Assembly: GCF_038561935.1 (NCBI RefSeq) | Contig: NZ_CP102770.1 | Location: 9,176,001 to 9,240,000, forward strand | DNA length: 64,000 nucleotides | DNA from: Myxococcus stipitatus | GTDB lineage: Bacteria; Myxococcota; Myxococcia; Myxococcales; Myxococcaceae | Direction of reading: 5' to 3' | Shown: positions 1 to 7,216 of the stretch, piece by piece | Layout: each line of letters begins with the position of its first letter | Numbering within the stretch: position 1 is the stretch's first letter | Translations under genes and position numbers: made by a program | The notes under the pieces: model-generated | Told to the model about the DNA's origin: nothing | Databases searched by the model: none | Seen by the model: the letters and a program-made list of their open reading frames with translations, nothing else

Positions 1-11
1 CAACCGCGTCG

Positions 12-470
12 CTAGTTCGACGGCGGGGAGAGCACCAGGATGAGCTCTCCGCCCACGTGCTTTCCGGCCTTCTGGTAGACGACGCCGTGGCGGCCCAGCT
101 CCACGTCCAGCGTGGGCTGGCGCGGAATGGCCACGCGCACGGTGGCCGTGCCGTCCTTCATGCCCAGGAGCGTCAGCGACGCGTTGCTGCCGTTGGGCAG
201 CTTCACCTCGGTGGACTTCTTCGAGCCCACCTCCAGCTTGTCGTTGGACAGGCGCTTGAAGGAGGTGAAGTTGAAGTTCTGTTTCTGGAACTGCTCCTTC
301 ATCTTCGCCAGCTCCGGAGGGTCCACCTCCGTGCCCTTGCGCGAGGCGAGCACCACCTCCACCTGGACGCTGACCTTCTGCTCGTCCTGCGCCAGGCCCG
401 CGAGCGGCACCAGCACACCCAAGCCCAGCACGGCCAGCAGCATCCGGCCGGACGACACGTGTCTTCTCAC
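12..470 (-). CDS. Small secreted protein linked to an ECF sigma/anti-sigma pair
   Basis: 152 residues with an N-terminal Arg-Arg followed by a hydrophobic stretch (about residues 10-26) and an LAGLAQ-type cleavage site, so it is probably exported. The mature part is a beta-rich domain of about 125 residues that I cannot assign to a family. The GTG start overlaps the TGA of the upstream anti-sigma gene (GTGA), so the two are translationally coupled. The order sigma, anti-sigma, secreted protein suggests an envelope-located partner or sensor of that regulatory pair; this is inference from context only. Confidence 0.75.
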   Translation of the reverse strand: MRRHVSSGRMLLAVLGLGVLVPLAGLAQDEQKVSVQVEVVLASRKGTEVDPPELAKMKEQFQKQNFNFTSFKRLSNDKLEVGSKKSTEVKLPNGSNASLTLLGMKDGTATVRVAIPRQPTLDVELGRHGVVYQKAGKHVGGELILVLSPPSN

Positions 471-1114
471 AGGGGTCCTCCCGACGGTCGCTCCACGTCG
501 GGCTTCGGCTTGGCCAGGGGCCGGGGGCCCTTGGCGCCTTCGCGAAGCCCGCCACTCACGTCCTCTTCCAGCTCCTCGTCCTCTTCGGGCGACTTGCCGT
601 CCTCCGGCTCCTCGTCCACCAGCCAGATGATGGTGCTCTTGTCCTCGGTCTCCAGCACCACCGGCGCCACGCGCGCGTCCTGGTAGGGCTGGATGGACTT
701 CACCGTCATCCGGTCGGCACCGTAGCCCACCGGCGCCTGGTCGCGCAGGAGCAGCGGCAGGCCCACCGCCACCAGCACCGCGGCCGTGGCCAGCGAGGAC
801 ACCATGGCGGTGCGCTGGTAGAGGAACATCTCCGACACGGCCAGCTTCAGCCGCTCGAAGAGGGGCGGCTTCTCCGGCGTCACCCGCGCCATCACCTTCT
901 GCGCGAAGTCCTTGAAGTCGACGTCATCCACCGCCATGTCCAGGCCCACCCGGAGCAGGCCCGACTCGGCGCGCAGGTCCGCGGTGCGCCCGGTGCAGTC
1001 GCGGCACGCGGCGAGATGACGCTCCACGTTCACCCGCTCCGCGGGAGTCACCTCCCCGTCGACGTATGGGGAGAGCATGGGGACGAAACGCTCACATGCG
1101 GGATTGCCGGCCAT
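467..1114 (-). CDS. Zinc-finger anti-sigma factor, single membrane pass
   Basis: About 215 residues. The N-terminus carries a zinc-binding anti-sigma motif: C7, then H33-x3-C37-x2-C40, as in zf-HC2 anti-sigma proteins. A hydrophobic segment near residues 103-123 is the single membrane span; the C-terminal periplasmic part is acidic and then Lys/Pro-rich. An upstream GTG at 1123 is in frame, but the ATG at 1114 is preferred because AGGG and GAAGG lie just before it. It sits 72 bases after the ECF sigma gene and overlaps the next gene by four bases. Its expected job is to hold that sigma factor inactive at the inner membrane. Confidence 0.85.
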   Translation of the reverse strand: MAGNPACERFVPMLSPYVDGEVTPAERVNVERHLAACRDCTGRTADLRAESGLLRVGLDMAVDDVDFKDFAQKVMARVTPEKPPLFERLKLAVSEMFLYQRTAMVSSLATAAVLVAVGLPLLLRDQAPVGYGADRMTVKSIQPYQDARVAPVVLETEDKSTIIWLVDEEPEDGKSPEEDEELEEDVSGGLREGAKGPRPLAKPKPDVERPSGGPL

Positions 1115-1186
1115 AACCTTCACCCTGCTGGTGGTGGGAGCTGCGAACGGTGTGACGCGGGGTTCCCTCAGATATTCGAGGGTCCT

Positions 1187-1801
1187 TCATTCGCCACCCA
1201 CCCCACTCTTGGCTTCGTCCAACTCCAGGTACTCACTGAGGATTTTCTGGACCTTGGCCCGGGCATGGAAGAGGCGGCTCATCACCGTGCCCTTGGGAAT
1301 ATCGAGCGTGCGGGCCAGGTCCTCGTAGGACATGCCTTCGATCTCCCGGAGCAGGAGGATGGCGCGGTGCTTCTCCGGCACGGTGCCCAGGGCCTCCTGA
1401 ATCTTCTCCGCCAGCTCCCGCCGCAGCGCGCTCTTCTGGGGGTTGGTGCCCAGGCGGCTGCCCAGCGCGCCGATGCGCGCCTCGGACAGGTCCATGGCCT
1501 GGCTCTCGTCGAACTCGACGGCCTCACCGCCGCCGCCGCGCTTGCGCAGCACGTCGATGCAGACGTTCACCGTGATTCGGTAGAGCCAGGTGTAGAAGGA
1601 CGAGTCGCCCTTGAAGTGGTCCAGGTACTTGTAGACCTTGACGAACGCCTCCTGGGAGACGTCCATCGCTTCTTCCTTGTCCTTGAGCATGCCGAGCGCG
1701 ACCGCGTACACCTTGCGCTGGTAACGCTCGACGAGAAGCTTGAACGCGCGCTGGTCGCCGCTCCGGACGCGCTTGACGAGTGTGAGGTCGTCGGTGGCCA
1801 A
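1187..1801 (-). CDS. ECF-type RNA polymerase sigma factor (RpoE-like)
   Basis: About 204 residues. Region 2 is recognisable by FKLLVERYQRKVYAVALGML, the DVSQEAFVKVYKYL block and WLYRITVNVCIDVLRK. Region 4 is present as EKHRAILLLREIEGMSYED followed by the helix-turn-helix DIPKGTVMSRLFHAR. A longer frame continues upstream but contains arginine/glycine-rich shadow sequence; homology begins at ATDDLTLVKR, so the TTG at 1801 is the best start although no clear Shine-Dalgarno precedes it. It is the first gene of a sigma / anti-sigma / secreted-protein operon and probably autoregulates. The family directs transcription of envelope or oxidative stress regulons. Confidence 0.88.
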   Translation of the reverse strand: MATDDLTLVKRVRSGDQRAFKLLVERYQRKVYAVALGMLKDKEEAMDVSQEAFVKVYKYLDHFKGDSSFYTWLYRITVNVCIDVLRKRGGGGEAVEFDESQAMDLSEARIGALGSRLGTNPQKSALRRELAEKIQEALGTVPEKHRAILLLREIEGMSYEDLARTLDIPKGTVMSRLFHARAKVQKILSEYLELDEAKSGVGGE

Positions 1802-1878
1802 TGGGTGCGGCAACGTACCACAAGCCGGCCCGGGCCAAGGACTTTCGCGCCACCGGGCCGTCCGCCTGCCCCGTCTCC

Positions 1879-2790
1879 CTAGAGGCTCACGAGCGCCACG
1901 ACAATCAGGGCGATGGCCGCCAGGGCCAGCATGGCGCCGAAGGCCGCCCTGTCCCACTGGCCCTGCGTCACGGCTTCATCCTCCCGGCCCTCCCGGAAGC
2001 CGTGCAGCACGTTCCACAGCATCATCGGCCCCAGCCGGCGGTTCGTCCGGCGGGAGTGCGCCCCGTCGAGCGCCTCGTCGACCTCGGTCGACGGCCCGTC
2101 GGCCCCGCGCGCCTGAGGCGTGACGGGCCCTCCGCGAAGCGCCTCCGTGCCGCGCTGCGTGGATGCGGCTGCCTGCTCGCCTGCTCCCTCCTTGCGAAGG
2201 GCGGCCTCCGAGTGGAGCACCTCGGGGGGCGGCTCCAGCCGGACGCTGGCCACGCGCTCGCGGGCCTCCTCGGGCGTCCGGGCGGAGAGCACCCACAGCC
2301 CCTGCGTCACGCCGTCCTGCCCGGTGCGTGCGTCGCGCAGCTCGGCGAAGCCCTGGCCCTTGAGGGCGTCGCGGAAGGCGGCCTGGGCCTCCTTCTGGGG
2401 GGGCTGGGCCGCGGCGGCCTGGGCGTAGGCGGCGAAGAAGGTCCACAGGCGGGTGGCGCGCTCGGTGCTGGGCAGCTGCGAGGGCTTCAGGTGCGCGGCG
2501 AGGAGCGCCGCGTCGGAGCCGAAGCGCTGGCCCAGCTCCACCTGCGTCGCCACCTTCTCCAGCCCCGGAGGAATCAGCTCCGCGACCTTCCGCACCGGGG
2601 CCCGCTCCTGTCCGCCCAGGGACGGGTGCTGCTGGGGCACGGAGGGCTGCGTGCGGAAGCCGTCGCGGGGCGGAGGCAGCCCCCCTTCCGAGGACTTGGG
2701 GCCTTTCGGGGGGAGTGCGCCCTTTCCCGAGTGGACGAGGAGCCGGGCCAGCTGGCCAAAGCCCGCCGCGATTCGCGAGGTCGTGGACAT
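1879..2790 (-). CDS. Hypothetical protein with C-terminal membrane anchor
   Basis: 303 residues beginning MSTTSRIAAGFG, chosen over an upstream in-frame ATG because GAGGGTG lies nine bases before this ATG. Residues 30-70 are Pro/Gly/Ser-rich and likely disordered; the centre (about 75-195) is a helical domain containing RLWTFFAAYAQAAAAQ. A second low-complexity stretch follows, and the last 25 residues are strongly hydrophobic (ALAAIALIVVALVSL), making it a probable tail-anchored membrane protein. I do not recognise the family. It lies just upstream of the ECF sigma gene on the same strand, 77 bases away, which may be coincidental. Confidence 0.75.
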   Translation of the reverse strand: MSTTSRIAAGFGQLARLLVHSGKGALPPKGPKSSEGGLPPPRDGFRTQPSVPQQHPSLGGQERAPVRKVAELIPPGLEKVATQVELGQRFGSDAALLAAHLKPSQLPSTERATRLWTFFAAYAQAAAAQPPQKEAQAAFRDALKGQGFAELRDARTGQDGVTQGLWVLSARTPEEARERVASVRLEPPPEVLHSEAALRKEGAGEQAAASTQRGTEALRGGPVTPQARGADGPSTEVDEALDGAHSRRTNRRLGPMMLWNVLHGFREGREDEAVTQGQWDRAAFGAMLALAAIALIVVALVSL

Positions 2791-2934
2791 GGGCGCACCC
2801 TCATCAACCTTCAAAAGTGATGGTTCGGGGCGCGAGCCTAACCCGCCGCCCTTCTTGGAGCCGAGGTTTCGGATGTCGCCGACGTGCCTCATCTCCCGGA
2901 TTCTCGCGCGGAGGGAGGGACGGGTTGCGGCGGC

Positions 2935-3417
2935 CTACTCCCCTTCCCGCTCCACCTCGATGGGTCCTGTCATGCCGTGAGCATCCAGCCGCACGCGGTA
3001 GAGCGAGTTGAGCCCGTCGCCATCGAAGTCGCCGCGCGCCAGGCACGACACCTCCGGCTCGCCCACGGGGCCCTCCTGCACCACGACCTCGTACTGGAAG
3101 CGCACCTGCTCGCCGGGCTCGAAGCCCAGGCGGTGGAAGGCCTCGTCCTCGGGGAAGGGCACGGCCACGCCCCCCTTGGGCACGTCCCGAGGCGTGGGCC
3201 CCGCCATCACAGAGTGGCCGTGCTCGGACCGGAACGACTGCACCGCGTCACACAGCGCCAGCACGTTGAGGCGGGCCTCCGCGTCCGTGGGCCGCTCGGG
3301 CGCCGCGTGTGTTCTCCGGAAGACAGACACGCTGGCCAGGGCCGCCAGGAGGACCAGCCCCCCGACGAAGAGGGGCCACTTCGCGCGGGGTCCGCCTCGC
3401 GTCTCGAGCGTGGCCAT
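2935..3417 (-). CDS. Pseudopilin-like membrane protein
   Basis: 160 residues: a short charged N-terminus, one hydrophobic segment (about residues 14-33), then a region reading ARLNVLALCDAVQSFRSEHG that resembles the long N-terminal helix of pilins and pseudopilins. Near the C-terminus is DFDGDGLNSLYRVRLD, a pattern frequent in myxobacterial pilin-like proteins. There is no classical GFTLIE prepilin-peptidase site, so it is either a non-processed relative or merely membrane anchored. The stop is 12 bases before hemF's end on the same strand, so it is transcribed upstream of nothing obviously related. Confidence 0.7.
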   Translation of the reverse strand: MATLETRGGPRAKWPLFVGGLVLLAALASVSVFRRTHAAPERPTDAEARLNVLALCDAVQSFRSEHGHSVMAGPTPRDVPKGGVAVPFPEDEAFHRLGFEPGEQVRFQYEVVVQEGPVGEPEVSCLARGDFDGDGLNSLYRVRLDAHGMTGPIEVEREGE

Positions 3418-3429
3418 GGGCGGTGGACC

Positions 3430-4347
3430 TCAGCCTCGGGGAGGCGTCCAGGACGCCCAGTCGCGCGGCTGGCGCAGCACCTCCACCAGCCGGGCCTCCC
3501 AGCTTCCGGGCTCCGGGTGGTGGTCGTAGCGCCAGCGCGTCTGGGGCGGCAGCGACATGAGGATGGACTCGGTGCGCCCGCGCGTCTCCAGGCCGAAGAC
3601 GGTGCCCCGGTCATAGACGAGGTTGAACTCCACGTAGCGCCCGCGCCGCACCTCCTGCCAGAAGCGCTGGGCCTCGGTGACGGGCGTGTCCTTGCGGCGC
3701 TCGGCGATGGGCAGGTACGCGTCCAGGAAGGCCTTGCCGCAGTCGCGCACGAAGTCGAACTCGCGCTCCAGCTCGCCCCCCATGTTCTCGAAGAAGATGC
3801 CGCCCACGCCGCGCGTCTCCTCGCGGTGGCGCACGTGGAAGTACTGGTCACACGCCGCCTTGAAGCGCGGGTAGTACGCCGCGTCGTGCGCGTCGCACGC
3901 GGCCTTGTGCACGCGGTGGAAGTGCGCCGCATCCTCCTCGTAGAGGTAGTACGGCGTCAGGTCCGCGCCGCCGCCGAACCACGCCTTCCCGCCCTGGTGG
4001 ATGAAGCGGTAGTTGGCGTGCACGGTGGGCACATGCGGGTTGCGCGGGTGCAGCACCAGGGAGATGCCGCCCGCCCAGAACGAGCGCCCCTCGCCCTGGA
4101 GCTTCTTGGCGAACTGCTCCTCCAGCTCACCGAACACCACCGACGTGTTGACGCCCGCCTTCTCCAGCACGGCGCCATCCTCCAGCACCCGCGTGCGTCC
4201 ACCCCCACCGCCGGGGCGCTGCCAGGCGTCCTCGCGAAAGCGCGACGAGCCGTCCAGCCGCTCCAGTGCCTGGCAGATGTCGTCCTGCAGGGACTGGGTG
4301 AAAGCGGCCATCCGCTCCTTCATGCCCTCCACGTCCACCTTCGTCAT
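3430..4347 (-). CDS. hemF: Oxygen-dependent coproporphyrinogen III oxidase
   Basis: 305 residues, the usual length for HemF. It oxidatively decarboxylates coproporphyrinogen III to protoporphyrinogen IX in cytosolic haem synthesis, using O2. Diagnostic blocks are all present: AGGISLVLHPRNPHVPTVHAN, NYRFIH, WFGGGADLTPYYLYEED and FFENMGG, including the conserved histidines. The ATG is preceded by CAGGAG at a good distance. It is followed by the pseudopilin-like gene on the same strand; nothing else of haem synthesis is nearby. Confidence 0.97.
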   Translation of the reverse strand: MTKVDVEGMKERMAAFTQSLQDDICQALERLDGSSRFREDAWQRPGGGGGRTRVLEDGAVLEKAGVNTSVVFGELEEQFAKKLQGEGRSFWAGGISLVLHPRNPHVPTVHANYRFIHQGGKAWFGGGADLTPYYLYEEDAAHFHRVHKAACDAHDAAYYPRFKAACDQYFHVRHREETRGVGGIFFENMGGELEREFDFVRDCGKAFLDAYLPIAERRKDTPVTEAQRFWQEVRRGRYVEFNLVYDRGTVFGLETRGRTESILMSLPPQTRWRYDHHPEPGSWEARLVEVLRQPRDWASWTPPRG

Positions 4348-4369
4348 GCGTGCTCCTGGCGAGTACCAC

Positions 4370-5122
4370 TCACGGAGCGGAGTAGTCGGCCGGCGCCTCG
4401 AAGTCCACAGGAGGAACGGGGGGCGCGTTGTGGCCCGCGGCGTCGAACGCCTCGATGCGGGCGCGGTAGCTGCGGCCGTCCTCCATCGCGAACGTGCCGC
4501 TGCACGCCTCGTGTCCGATGTAGGCCGTGTTGTTGACCACCGGCACCACGTACTGCTGCACGCTGGGGCCCGGGCGGCGCGGCTCCAGCTTCACCACGAG
4601 ATACGCGGGGCTCTCCTCGCGCAGCGACAGGTTGAGGCGCACGAAGCGCGTGGTGCCCTGGGGCGTGCGGCGCAGGATGCCCTCGGAGACCGCCGGGCGC
4701 TTCTGCCACCGGGGCGGCTGCGTGTCCGCGCCCTTGCCCGTGTACCACTCGGGCAGGGCCGCGCCCTTGCCGTTGAGCAGGGCGACGTTGGGGAGCACCT
4801 CGTCGATGCGCAGCGAGTAGCGCTTGTCCGGCTCCAGCTTGCCGGAGACCTTGAGGACGATGGTGGCCCGGCCCAGGCTGCTCTCCCAGCCGCGCTGCGC
4901 CTTCACCTCCACCTCGTGGCTGTCCGACACCAGCCTCAGCTTCTTGCCCACCAGCGCCACCACGGACTCGCGAGCGGTGCCCACGCCTTCCAGCAGGAAG
5001 CGGCTGTTGATGGGGATGATGGCCCCGGGCGTGGGGAACAGCTGCACCCCATCCCCCAGGCACTGAGCGGAGGCGGCGCGGGCGAACAACAGCACGAACA
5101 GCGGCACGAGGAGTCGGAGCAC
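4370..5122 (-). CDS. Secreted protein of unknown function
   Basis: 250 residues from a GTG start. A clear signal peptide (LLVPLFVLLFARAASAQ) ends near residue 19 at an ASA-Q site. The mature protein looks like two beta-sandwich modules: residues about 25-110 include RATIVLKVSGKLEPDKRYSL, resembling copper-resistance or Ig-like folds, and residues about 150-250 include YRARIEAFDAAGHNAPP, typical of fibronectin-like domains. It ends 23 bases before hemF on the same strand. No catalytic motif seen; periplasmic or extracellular location is the only supportable statement. Confidence 0.8.
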   Translation of the reverse strand: MLRLLVPLFVLLFARAASAQCLGDGVQLFPTPGAIIPINSRFLLEGVGTARESVVALVGKKLRLVSDSHEVEVKAQRGWESSLGRATIVLKVSGKLEPDKRYSLRIDEVLPNVALLNGKGAALPEWYTGKGADTQPPRWQKRPAVSEGILRRTPQGTTRFVRLNLSLREESPAYLVVKLEPRRPGPSVQQYVVPVVNNTAYIGHEACSGTFAMEDGRSYRARIEAFDAAGHNAPPVPPVDFEAPADYSAP

Positions 5123-5182
5123 GATGTCCCAAGTCTGCGCCGCTGCGGGTTGGATTCCAACCCCGGGGTGTGTCTCACCCGC

Positions 5183-5473
5183 TCAGTGCATCCCGCCGTC
5201 GTCCTCGCGCACGGTGATGGGGCCGAACTTCGCCTCGTAGCGCTGGAGGTTGTCCTGCATGGCCATCATCAGCCGCTTCATGTGCTTGGGGCTGGTGATG
5301 ATGCGCGAGCGCACCTTGGCGCGCAGCTGCTGCGGCTGGACGTAGATGAAGTCCAGGGTGAATTCCGTGTCCGTGTGGTTCACGAGGGCCATGTTGGCGT
5401 ACTGACCATTGGCGACGTCCTCGTCGATTTGAATCTGCAACTGCATGTCCGGGGGCTTCGGAGTGTCCGCCAT
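5183..5473 (-). CDS. DUF3467 family protein
   Basis: 96 residues starting MADTPKPPDM. The core YANMALVNHTDTEFTLDFIY, followed by a segment with SRIITSPKHMKRLMMAMQDN, matches the DUF3467 family, whose members are small cytosolic proteins of unknown function common in deltaproteobacteria and Bacteroidetes. A much longer frame extends upstream through antisense sequence of the neighbouring esterase and is not credible. It stands divergent to the esterase gene, with about 48 bases between the two starts. Confidence 0.88.
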   Translation of the reverse strand: MADTPKPPDMQLQIQIDEDVANGQYANMALVNHTDTEFTLDFIYVQPQQLRAKVRSRIITSPKHMKRLMMAMQDNLQRYEAKFGPITVREDDGGMH

Positions 5474-5521
5474 GAGGCAGGGGGCATAGCGCCTGAGCCC
5501 TCGCGTGGCCAGCGTCACGTC

Positions 5522-6343
5522 ATGATGGACGCGCGCTTGGCCATGGATGAGGAGAAGACAGGGGCGTTCGAGCTGGGACGAGGTCCCGACGCGTGCCTGG
5601 TGCTGCACGGCTTCACCGGCAGTCCCTGGGATGTGCGGCCGTTGGGCGAGGCCCTGGCCGCGCGAGGGATGCGCGTCGTCGCCCCGCTCCTGCCGGGCCA
5701 TGGCGCCACGCCCCAGGCGCTGCTGGGTGTCACCTGGCGCGACTGGCGGGACGAGGCCCGGCGCGCGCTCGACCTGCTGCGGGGTCACCGGCAGGTCTTC
5801 GTCGCGGGGCTGTCCATGGGCGCGCTGCTGGCGGTGGGCCTGGCCGCGGATGCGCCAGCGCGGGTGCGCGGACTGGTGCTCGCCGCGCCGGCCCTGCGCT
5901 TTCGCGGGGCGCGCATGCAGGTCATCCGTCAGCTGTCTCGCACGCCGCTGCTGGAGTGGGTGCACCCGTGGGTGGCGAAGTCGAGCACGGACATCTCGGA
6001 CCCCGCCATCCTGGCCACGGCGCCCATCCTCTCCGGGTTCCCGGTGGCGCGGCTCCGGGACGTCGTCACCTTGCAGGACGCCGCGGCCCGGAGCGCCGCG
6101 CGCGTGCGGTGCCCCGTCCTCATCGCCGTGGCGGAGCAGGACCACGTCGTGGACCCACGAGGAGGACTCGAGCTGGCGCGGCGGCTCAAGGCGTCGCCGT
6201 GCGTGCGCGTCATCTCGCTCCAGCGCGGCTTCCACATCATCCCGCGCGACACGGACGGGCCGCGGCTCGCGAGGGAGGCCTGCGACTTCCTGACGCACGT
6301 CTGTAACTTTGGAGAATGGGAGCCACAATCCGCGGGCACCTGA
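5522..6343 (+). CDS. Alpha/beta-hydrolase, carboxylesterase/lipase type
   Basis: About 273 residues. LVLHGFTGSPWDVRPL is the oxyanion-hole HGFTG block, GLSMGALLAVGLA is the nucleophile elbow (Ser in G-L-S-M-G), AEQDHVVDP supplies the acid and GFHIIPRD the histidine. This arrangement is that of the thermostable carboxylesterase/monoacylglycerol-lipase group. Three in-frame ATGs (5522, 5525, 5543) are possible and none has a strong ribosome site; the first is given. The enzyme hydrolyses short or medium acyl esters; the physiological substrate cannot be told. Confidence 0.88.
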   Translation: MMDARLAMDEEKTGAFELGRGPDACLVLHGFTGSPWDVRPLGEALAARGMRVVAPLLPGHGATPQALLGVTWRDWRDEARRALDLLRGHRQVFVAGLSMGALLAVGLAADAPARVRGLVLAAPALRFRGARMQVIRQLSRTPLLEWVHPWVAKSSTDISDPAILATAPILSGFPVARLRDVVTLQDAAARSAARVRCPVLIAVAEQDHVVDPRGGLELARRLKASPCVRVISLQRGFHIIPRDTDGPRLAREACDFLTHVCNFGEWEPQSAGT

Positions 6344-6398
6344 GGGTGTCCACGGGAGGCGGCGTAGAACACGTTCTCCGTTTATCAAGGGCTCACAC

Positions 6399-7115
6399 AT
6401 GCCCTCGTCCGACATGCCCCCGCTCGTCGAGATTCGCGATGTCACCAAGTCCTACGCGGAGGGCGACACCTCGCGAGAGGTCCTCTCCGGGGTGAAGCTG
6501 GAGCTGCGCCGAGGTGAGTTCGTGGTGCTGCTGGGGCGCAGCGGCTCCGGCAAGTCCACGCTGCTCAACCTCATCAGCGGCATCGACCTGCCCACGCGCG
6601 GCGAGGTGGTCATCGACGGGAAGAACCTGGGCGCGATGAGCGAGCGCGAGCGCACGCTGCTGCGCCGCGAGCGCGTGGGGTTCATCTTCCAGGCGTTCAA
6701 CCTGCTGCCCACGTTGACGGTGGAGGAGAACGTGCGGCTGCCGGTGGAGCTCAACGGGCTCGCGGCCTCGGAGGCGGGAGCCCGCGCGCGCGAGCTGCTG
6801 GAGCGGGTGGGCCTGGCCGCTCGCGCGGGCAGCTTCCCGGACCGGCTGTCGGGCGGAGAGCAGCAGCGCGTGGCGGTGGCTCGGGCGCTGGCGCATGCGC
6901 CGCCCCTGCTGTTGGCGGATGAGCCCACGGGCAACCTGGATGAAGCCACGGGGCGACAGGTGCTGGACCTGCTGGAGGGGCTCACGCGGCAAGGCAATGC
7001 CTGTGCGCTCGTCGTCACCCATGAGCCGGGGCTGGTGGCGCGAGCGGACCGGGTGCTGGAGATGACGAACGGGCGGCTGGTGGAGCGCGAGGCACCGAAG
7101 AGGGCGCCGCGATGA
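6399..7115 (+). CDS. ABC transporter ATPase, LolD/MacB type
   Basis: 238 residues. Walker A is GRSGSGKST, the Q-loop follows at FIFQAFNLLPTL, the signature is LSGGEQQR and Walker B is LLLADEPTGNLD, with the switch His in VVTHE. This places it in the LolD/MacB branch that powers FtsX-type permeases in moving lipoproteins or other envelope molecules. AAGG lies about nine bases before the ATG. Its TGA overlaps the ATG of a 34-codon ORF that in turn overlaps the permease, forming one transcription unit with the permease and AttH-like gene. Confidence 0.95.
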   Translation: MPSSDMPPLVEIRDVTKSYAEGDTSREVLSGVKLELRRGEFVVLLGRSGSGKSTLLNLISGIDLPTRGEVVIDGKNLGAMSERERTLLRRERVGFIFQAFNLLPTLTVEENVRLPVELNGLAASEAGARARELLERVGLAARAGSFPDRLSGGEQQRVAVARALAHAPPLLLADEPTGNLDEATGRQVLDLLEGLTRQGNACALVVTHEPGLVARADRVLEMTNGRLVEREAPKRAPR

Positions 7116-7216
7116 AGGCCGATGGCGGAAGGAGCGTCTCGATGCGGACCGCCCCCACGTCGCACGTCATGACCGCGAAGCCCCGGCACGTGGTGCCGCC
7201 CCAGGAGCTCCGATGA
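7112..7216 (+). CDS. Possible 34-residue ORF coupling ATPase and permease
   Basis: An ATG inside the ATPase stop (ATGA) opens a 34-codon frame whose TGA overlaps the permease ATG (ATGA again). The peptide is basic and proline-containing, has no membrane segment, and resembles nothing I know. The exact double overlap argues that it is at least translated, perhaps as a relay that keeps ribosomes moving across the gap to the permease, which has no strong ribosome site of its own. It may equally be a chance frame. Confidence 0.35.
   Translation: MKADGGRSVSMRTAPTSHVMTAKPRHVVPPQELR

Noticed and set aside
1801..1830. Sigma-54-like promoter (TGGTAC...GC) before the ECF sigma gene
   Set aside because: The GG to GC spacing is one base off and the sequence lies in the proposed start region.
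1802..1957. N-terminal extension of the ECF sigma factor to an upstream ATG
   Set aside because: Gly/Arg-rich, overlaps the end of the neighbouring gene, and sigma homology starts at ATDDLTLVKR.
4013..5521. Upstream extension of the esterase frame
   Set aside because: It runs antisense through hemF, the secreted protein and DUF3467; homology to hydrolases starts only near 5560.
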